Positions 1 to 9,260 of a stretch of DNA of 64,000 bases are shown here, piece after piece. Location: the NCBI GenBank assembly GCA_030692515.1, contig JAUXZS010000030.1, forward strand, positions 1-64,000. Reading direction: 5' to 3'. Under the pieces are notes generated by a model. It did not search any database and was not told the DNA's origin. It was given only the letters and a program-made list of their open reading frames with translations. This DNA is from Bacteroidota bacterium (GTDB taxonomy: Bacteria; Bacteroidota; Bacteroidia; B-17B0; Aurantibacillaceae). The position numbers and the translations under genes are program-made. Numbering within the stretch: position 1 is the first letter of the stretch; each line of letters starts with the position of its first letter.

Positions 1-134
1 GAACACCAAACACAGCGGGTAAAACAGGAACAAGCAAATTACCAACAGCAACTTATTTCTATATTTTAGATCTAGGTACAGGTACAGGTGAGAAAGAAGA
101 TATTAAAAGAGGATTTATTCAATTACAATATTAA
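1..134 (+). CDS. C-terminal end of a T9SS type B (gliding-associated C-terminal domain) surface protein, partial
   Basis: Only the last 43 residues lie in the window; the reading frame is open from base 3 to the TAA at 132-134. The tail contains ATYFYILDLG followed by a charged stretch and RGFIQLQY at the very end. This matches the end of the gliding motility-associated C-terminal domain, a type B sorting signal used by the type IX secretion system, which typically ends in a strand of the form GTYFYVLDL and then KGFVxLxx. The PorP/SprF-type gene starts 18 bp downstream, the partner expected for type B cargo. The size and the N-terminal repeats of the protein cannot be seen. The family assignment rests on a short match. 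Confidence 0.7.
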   Translation, partial: TPNTAGKTGTSKLPTATYFYILDLGTGTGEKEDIKRGFIQLQY

Positions 135-152
135 AATATAAAACAAGATCAA

Positions 153-1082
153 ATGATTAAAAATCTAAAAATAGTAAGTTTAATTGTAATGAGCTTTTTG
201 AGCATTACGTTATCTGCGCAGCAAGAGGTGCAAAATTCATTTTACATGTTTAACTCCTCAATATTAAACCCGGCTTATGCTGGTAGTCGCGATGCATTAA
301 GCGTTGTGTTAGACGCAAGAAGCCAATGGACAGGATGGAAAGGCGCACCTAAAACAAATAGTTTTATTATGCACACGCCCTTAATGAATGAATCAATTGG
401 TGTAGGATTAAATATTGTAAATGATGTAATCGGGCCAACAAATAAAACAGCAGTATTTGGCGATTTTGCTTATCGTATTCGCTTAAATAAAAACAATGAT
501 CGTTTGTGTTTTGGTCTTCGTGCAGGAGCAGATTTAAATAGAAATAATATAGGAAGTTTAGCGGTAATTGACGCAACAGACCCGGTAGTTATTAATAATA
601 CTAACTTTAACACAAACACTTTTAACACAGGAGCAGGAGTTTATTATTATGGTAAACGTTTTTTTGTAGGATTAACAGCTCCAAAAATTATTCCGACTAA
701 AATGAGTAAGGATATAAATTTTGCAGATTCAAAACAAGTATTGCACTATTATTTAATTGCAGGATACGTTATAAAATTAAATAGTTTGTGGGATTTAAAA
801 CCAGGTTGCGCAATAAAATACACTCAAAATGCACCAGTATCAATTGATGGAAATTTATCAGTTTTGTTTAATGAAAAAATTTGGTTTGGTGTTATGTATC
901 GTCATGGTTCAGCTGCTGGCGCAAACATAGTTTATAATTTCACCAAACAATTACGTGTAGGTTATGCTTATGATTATTCGATAAACAATATGGGAAAATA
1001 TAGTCCGAGCTCACATGAGGTAATTATTGGATACGATTTTCTTTCAAGTCAAAAATCACTTAAGTCACCTCGTTATTTTTAA
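153..1082 (+). CDS. PorP/SprF family type IX secretion system membrane protein
   Basis: 309 residues with a signal peptide ending near residue 22 (SITLSAQ). The mature start contains the family signature LNPAYAG at residues 38-44, and the rest is rich in alternating hydrophobic strands such as GVGLNIVND and LRVGYAYDYS, as in an outer-membrane beta-barrel. SprF/PorP proteins work with T9SS to bring type B cargo to the surface, or anchor such cargo. It sits between a type B cargo tail and an OmpA/PD40 gene (37 bp gap), the classic Bacteroidota three-gene order adhesin-PorP-OmpA. The family is clear; which cargo it serves is inferred from adjacency. Confidence 0.92.
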   Translation: MIKNLKIVSLIVMSFLSITLSAQQEVQNSFYMFNSSILNPAYAGSRDALSVVLDARSQWTGWKGAPKTNSFIMHTPLMNESIGVGLNIVNDVIGPTNKTAVFGDFAYRIRLNKNNDRLCFGLRAGADLNRNNIGSLAVIDATDPVVINNTNFNTNTFNTGAGVYYYGKRFFVGLTAPKIIPTKMSKDINFADSKQVLHYYLIAGYVIKLNSLWDLKPGCAIKYTQNAPVSIDGNLSVLFNEKIWFGVMYRHGSAAGANIVYNFTKQLRVGYAYDYSINNMGKYSPSSHEVIIGYDFLSSQKSLKSPRYF

Positions 1083-1119
1083 TTTTTAAATAAGTAAATA
1101 AATCAAAGATTTTAATAAA

Positions 1120-3327
1120 ATGAAAAAACTAATAGTACTACTTTTAATATTAACTACACCCTTAATTAAAGCGCAGTCTGTTAAGGAAAAAATTGCCGAT
1201 AAACGTTTTGATAATTTGGAATTTGTTTCAGCATCCGAAATGTATGAAGAGTTATCGCGCAGCAAACATCCAAAAATTAAATATTACGTACGTGCAGGCG
1301 AGAGTAATTTAAATATGGGAGATTACCGTAAAGCTCAAGTGTATTATGATAAGGCATATAATAACACCGGAATGACGGATAGGGATTTGTATAATTATTA
1401 TCAGGTTTTAAAATACAATTCAAATTATAATAAAGCTTCTGAAGTTTTTTCTAAAATTAATGATAATCAATATAAATTAATTAGAGATAATTTATCAAAG
1501 AAAAAATTGAAAGTTGAGGAATTAAAAAAGGATTCGAGTAATTTTTCTTTAAAAAGATTGGCGATTAATTCAGATGAAAATGATTTTTGTCCGTATGTTG
1601 TAAATAACGAAATGTATTTTCTTTCATCTCGCAGAAACACTTCAATTGTTGGAGCAAAGTATGGTTGGGATGATTCTTATTACTTAGATGTATATAAAGG
1701 ATACATTGAAGGTAACGATGTAAAAAACGAGCATGCAGTAAAAGAAGGATTGAAAACAAAAGTGCATGAAGGCCCAGTTTGTTTTACAAAAGATGGGAGC
1801 ACACAATTTATTACGCGTAATAATTATATAGAAAAGAAATATAAAAAAGGAAAGGAAGGCCGTGTAAATCTTAAAATTTTTACCAGAAAAAAAGAGGGAG
1901 AAGAGTGGGGCGAGTTTGTTGAATTTCCTTTTAACAGCGATGATTATTCTTGTGGACACCCAGCGGTAAGTGGAGATGGAAAAACTTTATATTTTGTTTC
2001 TGATATGCCTGGCACTTTAGGATTAACAGATATTTGGGTAAGTAATTTTGAAAATAATACTTGGACAAAACCTGAAAATTTAGGCCAATCTGTAAATTCA
2101 GAAGGGAGAGAAATGTTCCCTCAGATATTTGAAGATGAAGTTTTATTTTATTCAAGTGATGGGAAAGTTGGTTTAGGTGGTTTAGATATATTTTATACGG
2201 TTCCGGCAGGCGATGCTTATTTTGAAGCACAAAATTTAGGATACCCTTTAAATTCTCAGTTTGATGATTTTGGTTTTTATGCCAGAACTACAACTACAGG
2301 TTTTGTTACCTCAAACAGAGGAAAAACAAAAGATGATATTTACAGTTTTGTTTCTAAAAAACCAATAATTAGTAGCGCTATTAATTTAATTGTAAAAGAT
2401 AATCTTTCAAAAGAAATTATTCCAAACACTACTGTGGTTTTAATAGATGAGTCTGGAAAGCCAGTTTACGAAGGGAAAACAGATGATAATGGAGAAATTA
2501 AATTTAATGTATTGCCAGGTAAAGGCTACAAAACTAAAGCAACTAAAGATGGCTATAAAGAAAGTGTAGGTATAATTAAGGAAGAAGAAGTTGCAGCATT
2601 AGCTAATTCGAAAAAAGAAATTTTAGTTGAGAAAAAAATCATTGGCTTACTTGGTTTAATTGCCGATGCTGATGATCTTACACCAATTGAAGGAGTAAAA
2701 ATCACAATCACTGATGGTTTTAATAAATCTGAGTTTATGAAATTTACTACTAACAAAGATGGAGACTTTAGACACATTTATAAAGATAAAAAAGTAGGGG
2801 ATGATTTATCTTATGTTATTAAATTAGAAAAAGAAGGGTATATCACCAAAATTCAACCTGTTGATATTACTATTAAAAAAGAAGGTTATGTTTTATTACA
2901 TGATTATTTAAATACTAAAATGTACAAAATAAAATTAGGTGCAGATATTGGAAAAGTTGTTGATTTACGTCCTATTTATTTTGATTTAGGTAAATCAACG
3001 GTTAGAGAAGATGCAAAAGGTGAGTTAAATAAAATTGTAACATTGTTAACCGATAACCCAAGTATTGTTATAGAATTAAGTTCTCACTCAGACTGTAGAG
3101 GAAGTGCAGCAAGCAATCTTTCTTTGTCTGATAGACGTGCAAAAGCATCAGCAGGATATGTTGTATCAAAAGGAGTTAGCCCTACTCGTATTTACGGTAA
3201 AGGTTATGGAGAATCTAAATTAATAAACGATTGTAAGTGTGAAGGCAAGATTGTTGTTCCTTGCAGCGAAGAGCAACATGCTGAAAATCGTAGAACAGAA
3301 TTTAAAATTGTAAAAATAAAACCTTAA
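1120..3327 (+). CDS. OmpA family protein with TPR, PD40 beta-propeller and carboxypeptidase-regulatory domains
   Basis: 735 residues with a signal peptide (about 1-19, ending IKAQ). Order of domains: TPR-like helices about 25-130 (YRKAQVYYDKAYNN); WD40-like PD40 blades about 140-410, with repeats such as FPFNSDDYSCGHPAVSGDG and GGLDIFYTV; two CarboxypepD-reg-like beta domains about 420-600; and a C-terminal OmpA peptidoglycan-binding domain about 610-730 with the FDLGKSTVR and LSLSDRRAKA motifs. This architecture is common in Bacteroidota beside PorP/SprF genes. The likely role is to tie the outer-membrane T9SS/gliding assembly to peptidoglycan. It ends 16 bp before a strong terminator, so it closes the operon. 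Confidence 0.9.
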   Translation: MKKLIVLLLILTTPLIKAQSVKEKIADKRFDNLEFVSASEMYEELSRSKHPKIKYYVRAGESNLNMGDYRKAQVYYDKAYNNTGMTDRDLYNYYQVLKYNSNYNKASEVFSKINDNQYKLIRDNLSKKKLKVEELKKDSSNFSLKRLAINSDENDFCPYVVNNEMYFLSSRRNTSIVGAKYGWDDSYYLDVYKGYIEGNDVKNEHAVKEGLKTKVHEGPVCFTKDGSTQFITRNNYIEKKYKKGKEGRVNLKIFTRKKEGEEWGEFVEFPFNSDDYSCGHPAVSGDGKTLYFVSDMPGTLGLTDIWVSNFENNTWTKPENLGQSVNSEGREMFPQIFEDEVLFYSSDGKVGLGGLDIFYTVPAGDAYFEAQNLGYPLNSQFDDFGFYARTTTTGFVTSNRGKTKDDIYSFVSKKPIISSAINLIVKDNLSKEIIPNTTVVLIDESGKPVYEGKTDDNGEIKFNVLPGKGYKTKATKDGYKESVGIIKEEEVAALANSKKEILVEKKIIGLLGLIADADDLTPIEGVKITITDGFNKSEFMKFTTNKDGDFRHIYKDKKVGDDLSYVIKLEKEGYITKIQPVDITIKKEGYVLLHDYLNTKMYKIKLGADIGKVVDLRPIYFDLGKSTVREDAKGELNKIVTLLTDNPSIVIELSSHSDCRGSAASNLSLSDRRAKASAGYVVSKGVSPTRIYGKGYGESKLINDCKCEGKIVVPCSEEQHAENRRTEFKIVKIKP

Positions 3328-3343
3328 TAAAATTTCTAAATAT

Positions 3344-3373
3344 AAAAAGCGAAGTGAGAACTTCGCTTTTTTT
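3344..3373 (+). terminator. Intrinsic terminator after the PorP-OmpA operon
   Basis: A perfect stem AAAAAGCGAAGT / ACTTCGCTTTTT around a GAGA loop, continuing into a T run. It lies 16 bp after the OmpA-family stop codon. Confidence 0.85.
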
Positions 3374-3462
3374 GATTAATTTATTTGCCAAAAGTCAAAC
3401 CACTCAATAAACCCAACCACTTATAAAAAAATCAGTGCGTTTCATCAATACTAAAGATTAAA

Positions 3463-3490
3463 TTGTATTATTATAAGTAACTTAGCTTTA
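3463..3490 (+). promoter_or_regulatory. Possible promoter of the PKD-repeat gene
   Basis: TTG at 3463-3465 is followed after 17 bp by TAGCTTTA at 3483-3490, resembling the Bacteroidota -33/-7 pattern with a weak -33 element and A instead of G at the last -7 position. The start codon is 16 bp downstream. Confidence 0.35.
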
Positions 3491-3505
3491 TTAAAAATTA
3501 TTAAC

Positions 3506-5203
3506 ATGAAAAAAATATTTACTAACCTATCGCTCGTTCTTAGCTTATTGCTTGTGTTAAACATCGGTAACTCTTTGGCACAATGTACAGCAAATTTTAA
3601 CTATACGTTAAATGCAAATGGTAATGTGCAATTTGAAAGCGCCAACGCTTCTACTAATACAAACCCAACAAGTTATTATTCATGGAATTTTGGCAATTCG
3701 GCAACTTCTACTGGAAGCACAGTTACCTTCCCGTCTGCTACATACACTGCAAATGGAACGTATATCGTAAGTTTAATATTTACTACAACTGTGCCGTCAT
3801 GTTCAGTAAGTTCTCAGCAAACTATAACAATTTCAAATATAATTACATCAACATGTAATGTAAACGCCAATTTTTCTTCTACCCAAGGCAGTAACGGTCA
3901 AGTTACTTTTACTAGCACATCAACTGGCACAGTTGCAGGGACAACTTATGCATGGAATTATGGTGATGCCTCGGTTAATGGAAGTGGAGTTTCAACATCG
4001 CATACATATAGTTCAAACGGTGTATATAGTGTTATTTTATATGCAAATAATAATTTTACTTCAACTTGCATGGACTCTTCGGTTATTTCAGTATTTGTTA
4101 ATTCTTACCCCTGTGTATTAAACGCTAATTTTTCTTTTACACAAGGTGCTAATGGTTTGGTTAATTTTAGCAGTACTTCAACAGGAACGATAGCGCAGAC
4201 AACTTATTCTTGGAGTTTTGGTAATAACACATTTGGTAGCGGAGCAAATCCCTCACAAACTTATGTAAACAACGGAACATTTACCGTTACATTATCTGCA
4301 ATGAATAATTTTTCAAATTGTGTTAGTACAACTTCTCAAGTAGTTACAGTTACTTCAAATACATGTAACATTAATGCTGGTTTCACAAACACACAAGGTG
4401 CAAACGGCCTAGTTAATTTTAATAGCACTTCAACAGGTACAAATGCTAACACAAGCTACTATTGGAATTTCGGCGATGGTTTTACAAGTACTTCAAACTC
4501 TCCTTCCCATACATATACTAGCAGCGGAGCATACTCTGTTTATTTTAAGGCTTACGACTCAAATAATATTTTTTGTAAGGATAGTATAATACAGTTGGTT
4601 AATGTAACAAGTGCACCTTGTGTTGCTAATTCAAATTTTAGTCTCGCTCCAAACACTAGTACAACTTCTTTTGTTTGGGATGCAACCCCTGCATCTCCTT
4701 GGAATGTTGTTGCGGCAACATGGAGCTGGGGAGATAATAGCGTAAGCAATACATTGTATACTTCGCACACTTATTCTGCTTCCGGAACATATAGTATTTG
4801 TTTAACCGTTACGGTATCTTGTGGCGGATCATCTTCAACTTGCGTAAATCAATTTATTTTTAAAACTACAAGTTCTCAAAACATGCAAATGATTCAAGTA
4901 AATGTTGTTGCACCAGCTTTAATACCAACAGGGATTAAAAATGCCGAGATTGAAACTATCAATTATGAAATTTATCCGAATCCAAACAATGGACAATTTG
5001 AATTAAAATTGAATAATTCAAGAAATGAAATAGTAAAAATTAAGGTTTATAGTTTAATTGGCGAATTAGTTTATGAAACAGACACTAAAAACGATAATTT
5101 GATTAAAAATATAAATTTAAGCGATGTTTCAAACGGTGTTTATTTTATAAAAGTTAATTCAAATAATAAAGAACTTACTAAAAAGATTATTATTGCCAAG
5201 TAG
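3506..5203 (+). CDS. Secreted PKD-repeat protein with T9SS type A sorting domain
   Basis: 565 residues. A signal peptide (about 1-25, ending NSLAQ) is followed by five PKD-type Ig-like repeats (about 26-450), each with a WNFG/WSFG/WGDN core and a SHTYxxxGxY strand. Repeats 2-4 are nearly the same in sequence (NANFSSTQGSNG, NANFSFTQGANG, NAGFTNTQGANG), pointing to recent internal duplication. The last 80 residues form a T9SS type A sorting domain: YEIYPNPNNGQFELKLN, then GELVYE, and a basic end KKIIIAK. The protein is expected to be exported by T9SS and attached to the surface or released; PKD repeats act as spacers or carbohydrate/protein-binding modules. There is no catalytic domain. It is monocistronic, between two terminators. 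Confidence 0.9.
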   Translation: MKKIFTNLSLVLSLLLVLNIGNSLAQCTANFNYTLNANGNVQFESANASTNTNPTSYYSWNFGNSATSTGSTVTFPSATYTANGTYIVSLIFTTTVPSCSVSSQQTITISNIITSTCNVNANFSSTQGSNGQVTFTSTSTGTVAGTTYAWNYGDASVNGSGVSTSHTYSSNGVYSVILYANNNFTSTCMDSSVISVFVNSYPCVLNANFSFTQGANGLVNFSSTSTGTIAQTTYSWSFGNNTFGSGANPSQTYVNNGTFTVTLSAMNNFSNCVSTTSQVVTVTSNTCNINAGFTNTQGANGLVNFNSTSTGTNANTSYYWNFGDGFTSTSNSPSHTYTSSGAYSVYFKAYDSNNIFCKDSIIQLVNVTSAPCVANSNFSLAPNTSTTSFVWDATPASPWNVVAATWSWGDNSVSNTLYTSHTYSASGTYSICLTVTVSCGGSSSTCVNQFIFKTTSSQNMQMIQVNVVAPALIPTGIKNAEIETINYEIYPNPNNGQFELKLNNSRNEIVKIKVYSLIGELVYETDTKNDNLIKNINLSDVSNGVYFIKVNSNNKELTKKIIIAK

Positions 5204-5226
5204 TAATTGGATGATTTTTTTTAATA

Positions 5227-5257
5227 AAAAAAGGTTGTCGATTTAGCAACCTTTTTT
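5227..5257. terminator. Bidirectional terminator between convergent genes
   Basis: Stem AAAAAAGGTTG / CAACCTTTTTT with a 9-nt loop. A runs on one side and T runs on the other let it serve both the PKD gene and holB, whose stop codon overlaps its edge. Confidence 0.8.
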
Positions 5258-6377
5258 ATTTTAAATTAATTAACTCATTGGTTTTTAAAATCAAATCCAT
5301 AAATAAAATTTTAGGATTTGCATTTCTTTCGATATAGTAATAGTTACTATTAAATTCTTCGACTAACTTTTCGTAATTTTTTTGATTTACAAATGGCGCA
5401 AATTTTTCTAGAAATTGTTTTTCTTGCCCACTTAACCTCACTAAGTTTTTGTCGCCAAAATTATACATTAAACTATCTCTAAAAACTTCTAAGCCATATT
5501 GCAAAAACTGTTTTTGTTTTTCGCGACCAGTCGCTGCATTTTCATCAATCCATGTTATTGCTTTGCCTGCGTCAAATTTAAGTGCCAAGCGCATAAAATT
5601 TTGAAAGTGACTTAAAAAAGACACACTTTCTTCGTTATGAGTTAATAAACTAACAGCTTCAGCGTAATTTCCATTTGCAAGAATAGCAGTTTGTTTTGCA
5701 ATTTCTGGATTAACTTTATAGTTATAAATTAAGGCATCCGAAATTTCTTGCTCAGTAGAGCTGTAAAATGGAATTTGTTGCACTCGCGAAATAATCGTGG
5801 CTAACAATTGTTCGCTATGATTACTAACTAAAATAAAAATTGTTTTTTCAGGAGGCTCTTCTAATATTTTTAAGAGTTTATTAGCAGCTTCGGCATTCAT
5901 TTTTTCTGGCTGCCAAATAAGCATTATTTTATAGGAGCCTTCGTAGCTTGTATAACTTAATTTTTTTAAAATATCGTTGGCTTCTTCAACCGGAATTATT
6001 GGTTGTTTATTCTCAGCGTCTAGCTCATTAAACCAGTCAGTTAAACTTATGTAAGGATTTGCTAAAAAGGTTTCTCTAAATTCTTTAATTAAATCATTGC
6101 TGCTTTTAACTTCTTTGCTTTTAGCAATAGGAAAAACAAAATGTAAATCAGGATGTATTAATTTTGAAACTTTATTACATGAGGTGCAAGATCCACAAGC
6201 TCCTATTTCTGTTTTGTTTTTACAAAATAAATGTTGGGCAAATGCAAGGGCGGCGGGAAGATTGCCACTACCTTCTTTTCCGGTAAATAATAAGGCATGC
6301 GGAACTCGTTCTTCAACAACCATTTTAATTAAACGGTGCTTGGCTTCTTTTTGTCCTATTATTTCACTGTAAAGCAT
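5256..6377 (-). CDS. holB: DNA polymerase III subunit delta'
   Basis: 373 residues. The AAA+ clamp-loader fold starts at IIGQKEAKHRL. The P-loop position is degenerate (FTGKEGSGN), as usual for delta', which loads the sliding clamp without hydrolysing ATP itself. Four cysteines at 52, 61, 64 and 67 (CGSCTSC) form the zinc module. The Walker-B-like region reads NKLLKILEEPPEKT and is followed by LVSNHSEQLLATIISRVQQI, the sensor/SRC-like segment. It is downstream of pth (22 bp). On the coding strand TATCTTTA lies exactly 4 nt before the ATG, so a separate near-leaderless promoter is possible. Confidence 0.93.
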   Translation of the reverse strand: MLYSEIIGQKEAKHRLIKMVVEERVPHALLFTGKEGSGNLPAALAFAQHLFCKNKTEIGACGSCTSCNKVSKLIHPDLHFVFPIAKSKEVKSSNDLIKEFRETFLANPYISLTDWFNELDAENKQPIIPVEEANDILKKLSYTSYEGSYKIMLIWQPEKMNAEAANKLLKILEEPPEKTIFILVSNHSEQLLATIISRVQQIPFYSSTEQEISDALIYNYKVNPEIAKQTAILANGNYAEAVSLLTHNEESVSFLSHFQNFMRLALKFDAGKAITWIDENAATGREKQKQFLQYGLEVFRDSLMYNFGDKNLVRLSGQEKQFLEKFAPFVNQKNYEKLVEEFNSNYYYIERNANPKILFMDLILKTNELINLK

Positions 6378-6399
6378 TATTTAAAGATAATAGAAAAAA

Positions 6400-6966
6400 T
6401 TACTTGTTGTTAAACTCATTCATACAGCGTGGTAAACCAATAAACGAAAATGCTTTTACGGCATCTGCTGCTATTTTAATTCTATCGTTTAATGTTTTTA
6501 ATTCTTCTTCATTCCACTCTCCTAAAACGTAATTTACTTGCGCACCTTTATTAAATTCATTACTGATACCAAAACGTAAACGCGGATAGTTAGCAGTATT
6601 TAAAGTTTCTTGAATGCTTTTGAGGCCGTTATGTCCACCATCGCCACCTTTTGGACCAATACGAATTTTCCCAAATGGTAAAGCTAAATCGTCAACAATA
6701 ACCATTGTGTTTTCAATTTCAATTTTTTCGGATTGTAGCCAATAGTTAACGGCTTTACCGCTTAAATTCATGAAAGTGTTTGGCTTAATAAGAATAAGTT
6801 GTTTGCCTTTGTATTTTAACTGTGCTACATCAGCATATCTTTCTGAAGTAAACTTTACGCCTGAATCTGCAGCTAAATAATCAACAACTTTAAAGCCAAT
6901 ATTGTGGCGAGTTTCATTGTATTCGTCACCAATATTACCTAAACCAACTATTAAAAATTTACTCAT
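6400..6966 (-). CDS. pth: Peptidyl-tRNA hydrolase
   Basis: 188 residues, the normal length for bacterial Pth. It frees tRNA from peptidyl-tRNAs that drop off ribosomes. The N-terminus FLIVGLGNIGDEYNETRHNIG carries the conserved Asn11 and catalytic His21 (Asn10/His20 in E. coli). FMNLSGKAV and VDDLALPFGKIRI, containing the conserved Asp, follow, then GGDGGHNGLKSI. Its C-terminus is slightly extended. It is followed after 22 bp by holB on the same strand. Confidence 0.97.
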   Translation of the reverse strand: MSKFLIVGLGNIGDEYNETRHNIGFKVVDYLAADSGVKFTSERYADVAQLKYKGKQLILIKPNTFMNLSGKAVNYWLQSEKIEIENTMVIVDDLALPFGKIRIGPKGGDGGHNGLKSIQETLNTANYPRLRFGISNEFNKGAQVNYVLGEWNEEELKTLNDRIKIAADAVKAFSFIGLPRCMNEFNNK

Positions 6967-7034
6967 TATAAAATTTAATTAATCGTTAGCTTACTAATTT
7001 TTAAATTAGAATAAAGATAGTATTATTTTGTTTT

Positions 7035-7442
7035 TTAAAAATTGTGCTTAATATTATATCTAACACAATCCCAGTATTCTTTAGTGTAATTTACAAAAAT
7101 CTCTTCTCCAGCTTCAATATCTCGCGAAGAAACGATATAACATTTGTTGCCAAAAATTTCATAATTAGCATTGTTTTTTAAACCTTTTACACGACCAAGG
7201 CCAGCCGCATCGTTTGCAAATCTGGCAAGGTGTTGCGGTGTATCAAAAGCATCTATGCAACGCTTTTTATTGATATAAAATAAATAACCGTCTCTGTTAA
7301 GTAATACTCTTTTTTCATATTCTTTCCAGTCAATAATTTCACCTTTATACTCAATAACTTTCGAATTTTTTTTAATAGGTTTAGTTGTGAATAAGCCTTT
7401 TCCGGCATTGGGTAATTTTGATTTTTTTACTAGTAAACTCAT
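7035..7442 (-). CDS. Small SET domain-containing protein
   Basis: 135 residues, essentially a bare SET domain. Seen: GKGLFTTKPIKKNSKVIEY (SET-N), a central RFANDAAG where eukaryotic SET enzymes have RFxNHxC, and the C-terminal GEEIFVNYTKEYW matching the GEEL-x-x-DY motif. SET domains transfer methyl groups from S-adenosylmethionine to protein lysines. The Asn of the NH motif is kept but His is replaced by Asp, and there are no pre- or post-SET cysteine clusters. Small SET proteins are found in many Bacteroidota; their substrates are unknown to me. TATTTTTG lies 8 nt before the ATG on the coding strand, consistent with its own promoter. Confidence 0.85.
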   Translation of the reverse strand: MSLLVKKSKLPNAGKGLFTTKPIKKNSKVIEYKGEIIDWKEYEKRVLLNRDGYLFYINKKRCIDAFDTPQHLARFANDAAGLGRVKGLKNNANYEIFGNKCYIVSSRDIEAGEEIFVNYTKEYWDCVRYNIKHNF

Positions 7443-7527
7443 AAGTGCTGCAAAAATAATAGTTTAATTAAATAATTGCTGTGTTTTTTTTAGAATGTTT
7501 GTAAGTTACAAAGATATAGAGGTAGAA

Positions 7528-8271
7528 TTATATAAATCCGCCACCCATTTCTTGAAAAACTTTATTTGTTTTGGCTTCTGATACTGGTATTAGTTCTATA
7601 CCAGAATTAGAAATAACTAATAGTTTAGAGCAATATTTTAAAAGTAAATCTAAATCGTGAGAACTAACCAAGACACATTTATTTTGGTCTGTTGCTAATT
7701 TTTTTAATAATAAAAATAAATTATGTTTAGAAGAATAGTCTAAAAATGCGCTTGGCTCATCCAGTAACATTATTGGAGTTTCTTGAGCCAGCGCTTTTGC
7801 AATTATTGTTTTTTGAAATAAACCATCACTTAATTCGTTTAATAATTTATGCTCATGATTTTTTAAATCACAAGCATTAATAGCGGCTTCAATTATTTCT
7901 AAATTTTTAGAATGTAATTTGTTAAATGAATTTGTATAAGGCATTTGTCCCGCAGCAACCACATCATAAGATGTTAAATTAAAGCCGCCAATTTTTTCAG
8001 TTAAAACAATGGCAATTTTTTTTGCTAATTCGTTTAGATTATAGCTAGAAATAGATTTTTGGTTAATTAATATTTCACCACTTAATAGCGGTAAAAGACC
8101 ACAAAGACTTTTTAATAAGGTTGATTTTCCAATGCCATTTAAGCCAACTATTCCAACAAAATCTCCTTGGTAAAAACTAAGGTTAATCTCTTTTAGAACG
8201 CAAGTGTCTTGGTTATTTTTTTTATAACCTAACGATGCATTTTTAAAAACTATGCTTTCTTTTTTTTCCAT
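7528..8271 (-). CDS. Iron/cobalamin-type ABC transporter ATP-binding protein (FecE/BtuD-like)
   Basis: 247 residues from the ATG at 8271, which overlaps the permease stop by one base (TAATG); a TTG two codons upstream is less likely. Walker A is GLNGIGKSTLLKSL, the signature is LSDG (from LSGGQ) and Walker B is PIMLLDEPSAFLD. It energises the FecCD-type permease next to it for import of a siderophore, haem or cobalamin. It is the last gene of the array mfd - histidine kinase - binding protein - permease - ATPase. The substrate cannot be fixed from sequence, and no TonB receptor gene is adjacent. Confidence 0.9.
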   Translation of the reverse strand: MEKKESIVFKNASLGYKKNNQDTCVLKEINLSFYQGDFVGIVGLNGIGKSTLLKSLCGLLPLLSGEILINQKSISSYNLNELAKKIAIVLTEKIGGFNLTSYDVVAAGQMPYTNSFNKLHSKNLEIIEAAINACDLKNHEHKLLNELSDGLFQKTIIAKALAQETPIMLLDEPSAFLDYSSKHNLFLLLKKLATDQNKCVLVSSHDLDLLLKYCSKLLVISNSGIELIPVSEAKTNKVFQEMGGGFI

Positions 8272-9257
8272 TACCAACTTTTGTTTTTAAACATAAGGTA
8301 TATAACTAAAGGGGCACCAATAAATGTGGTTAACATATTTATTGGCAGAGAAATATTTTTAATAACAGAGTTAGCTAGCGTATCTGAAAGTAAAAGAATA
8401 ATACTACCAAGTAATAAACATGAAATAATGTGTAAGTGTTGTTTTGAGTTTTTAAAAATCATTCGAGATAATATTGGCACGGCAATTCCAATAAAAGCAA
8501 TAGGGCCACAAAACGCAGTTGTTAATCCTGTTAATACCGATGAGATTAATATCAAATAAAATCGACTTGATTTAAAATTAATGCCAATATTTTGAGAATA
8601 ATTTTCACCTAACAATAATGCGTTTAGGGGTTTTACAAAAAAGATAATGGCAATTAAAAAAATTAATGCAATTGGAAAATAGATTAGCAGGTCGAAGTTA
8701 GTTGTGTTTGAGAGTGAACCCATTCCCCAAACTACAAAACTCTTTAAACTGTTAGCGTCTGAAAAATATTCTAATGCGGTTTGAATTGCCCCACAAATTT
8801 GTGAAATCATTAAGCCAATAAGTAATAAAACAATATTGCTATTTACTTTTTTTGAGATTGCCAATATAAGAGCAGTCACCAACAAGCTTCCTGTAATTGC
8901 CGATAAGACTATAATCGTTTTACCAATAAAAAAGTCTGAGAGTAGATGTAGCGAACTTCCTGCAAGAATGCTAATGGCAACCATTAATGAAGCGCCAGAA
9001 CTAATGCCTAAAACATATGGACCAGCTAGCGGATTTCTAAATATAATTTGCAAAATTAAACCCGCTGCCGAAAGTGTACAACCTGCGATAATTGCCGTAA
9101 TGGTTTTTGGAAAGCGTATTTGCCAGAATATAAAGTTGTTTAATGAAAGCTCATGAAAGTTTATGGTTTCGCTGCCCCCAAAAAATAAGCTTAAAAAGCC
9201 AGCTGTTATTAGAAGGCAAATTAAAATCAAAAATTTTATAGTAGTTTTTTTCTCCAA
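8271..9257 (-). CDS. FecCD family ABC transporter permease
   Basis: 328 residues, mostly membrane-spanning. The first helix is IKFLILICLLITAGFLSLFF, followed by the FecCD hallmarks IRFPKTITAIIAGCTLSAAG, NPLAGPYVLGISSGA and, near the end, FCGPIAFIGIAVPILSR. It forms the inner-membrane channel for the transporter encoded with its neighbours. The start used is TTG at 9257; no ATG exists before the first transmembrane segment, so a non-ATG start is needed. It lies 3 bp after the binding-protein stop and overlaps the ATPase start by one base. Confidence 0.92.
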   Translation of the reverse strand: MEKKTTIKFLILICLLITAGFLSLFFGGSETINFHELSLNNFIFWQIRFPKTITAIIAGCTLSAAGLILQIIFRNPLAGPYVLGISSGASLMVAISILAGSSLHLLSDFFIGKTIIVLSAITGSLLVTALILAISKKVNSNIVLLLIGLMISQICGAIQTALEYFSDANSLKSFVVWGMGSLSNTTNFDLLIYFPIALIFLIAIIFFVKPLNALLLGENYSQNIGINFKSSRFYLILISSVLTGLTTAFCGPIAFIGIAVPILSRMIFKNSKQHLHIISCLLLGSIILLLSDTLANSVIKNISLPINMLTTFIGAPLVIYLMFKNKSW

Positions 9258-9260
9258 AAT

